DNA of 6,037 nt from Bacteroidales bacterium UBA2198 (GTDB lineage Bacteria > Bacteroidota > Bacteroidia > Bacteroidales > VadinHA17): assembly GCA_002328625.1 (NCBI GenBank), contig DCVC01000152.1, positions 2,534 through 8,570 on the forward strand, written 5' to 3'. The translations under genes and the position numbers were made by a program. Of this stretch, positions 5,901 to 6,037 are shown piece after piece. The notes under the pieces are model-generated. The model made no database searches and had not been told where the DNA came from. It saw nothing but the letters and a program-made list of their open reading frames with translations. The first letter of the stretch is position 1. Each line of letters starts with the position of its first letter.

Positions 5901-6037
5901 ATGAGCTTTAATGTTGAAAATTACTTTTCTGACCAGATGAACGGAAATGTTATCCTTTATTATAAAGGTAATGTTGATTCCAATATTATTAATCAATTGC
6001 TTGATACGGTCGAAAGTAAAATGATTCAGGTAAATGA
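5901..6037 (+). CDS. N-terminal part of a probable DUF6272/SiaB-like protein, cut by the window edge
   Basis: The ATG at 5901 opens a frame that continues to the last base, so 45 codons are visible and the 3' end is missing. The peptide begins MSFNVENYFSDQMNGNVILY, continues YYKGNVDSNIINQLLDTVES and ends at KMIQVN. The pattern of a short helix, then a strand like NVILYYKG, then a helix of the NQLLDTVESKM kind fits the start of the DUF6272 (SiaB-like protein kinase) family common in Bacteroidota. In those genomes, to my recollection, such genes often precede SiaC-like and PP2C phosphatase genes in an anti-sigma-like partner-switching module. The assignment comes from pattern recognition on 45 residues and is tentative. 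The start is well supported, with a strong promoter about 40 bases upstream. There is no signal peptide, so the protein is probably cytoplasmic. Confidence 0.6.
   Translation, partial: MSFNVENYFSDQMNGNVILYYKGNVDSNIINQLLDTVESKMIQVN

Overview
This window looks like an ordinary chromosomal stretch from a member of the Bacteroidota, most likely in or near Bacteroidales. That inference rests on four things: the Bacteroidetes-type sequences of all the proteins, starts without a Shine-Dalgarno sequence, a TTTG/TAnnTTTG promoter of the Bacteroidetes primary-sigma type near the right end, and CACAGAG-rich and AATCCG-rich intergenic repeats of a kind I recall from genomes of this phylum. No rRNA, tRNA, CRISPR array, insertion sequence or phage gene is visible. 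Every confident gene is on the + strand.

Layout, left to right. (1) 1-810 is the 3' nine-tenths of ribonuclease Z (rnz); its start lies before the window. (2) 811-1175 is a gene-free spacer of about 365 bases holding two degenerate palindromic repeats and a candidate promoter. (3) 1176-2705 is guaA (GMP synthase), best started at a GTG. (4) 2705-2779 is a doubtful 24-codon reading frame that overlaps the guaA stop. (5) About 2842-2950 is a third palindromic repeat. It stays open in frame with the next gene and would give a false N-terminal extension. (6) 2956-4554 is a secreted PDZ-containing S41 (C-terminal processing) protease. (7) 4555-4651 is an AATCCG-rich spacer. (8) 4652-5779 is a stand-alone RlmL-type THUMP rRNA methyltransferase. 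(9) 5780-5900 is a spacer with a small dyad and the best promoter in the window. (10) 5901-6037 is the first 45 codons of a gene that resembles the DUF6272/SiaB-like family and runs off the right edge.

The genes do not form one pathway. Rnz (tRNA 3'-end maturation) and the RlmL-like enzyme (23S rRNA base methylation) act in RNA maturation, GuaA makes GMP, and the S41 protease acts in the cell envelope. They look like co-oriented housekeeping genes separated by repeat-bearing spacers rather than one tight operon. The partial gene at the right edge may open a separate signalling locus.

I found no convincing undescribed system. The points most worth a second look are the intergenic repeat families and their effect on gene starts, the tiny frame behind guaA, and whatever follows the truncated gene at the right edge.
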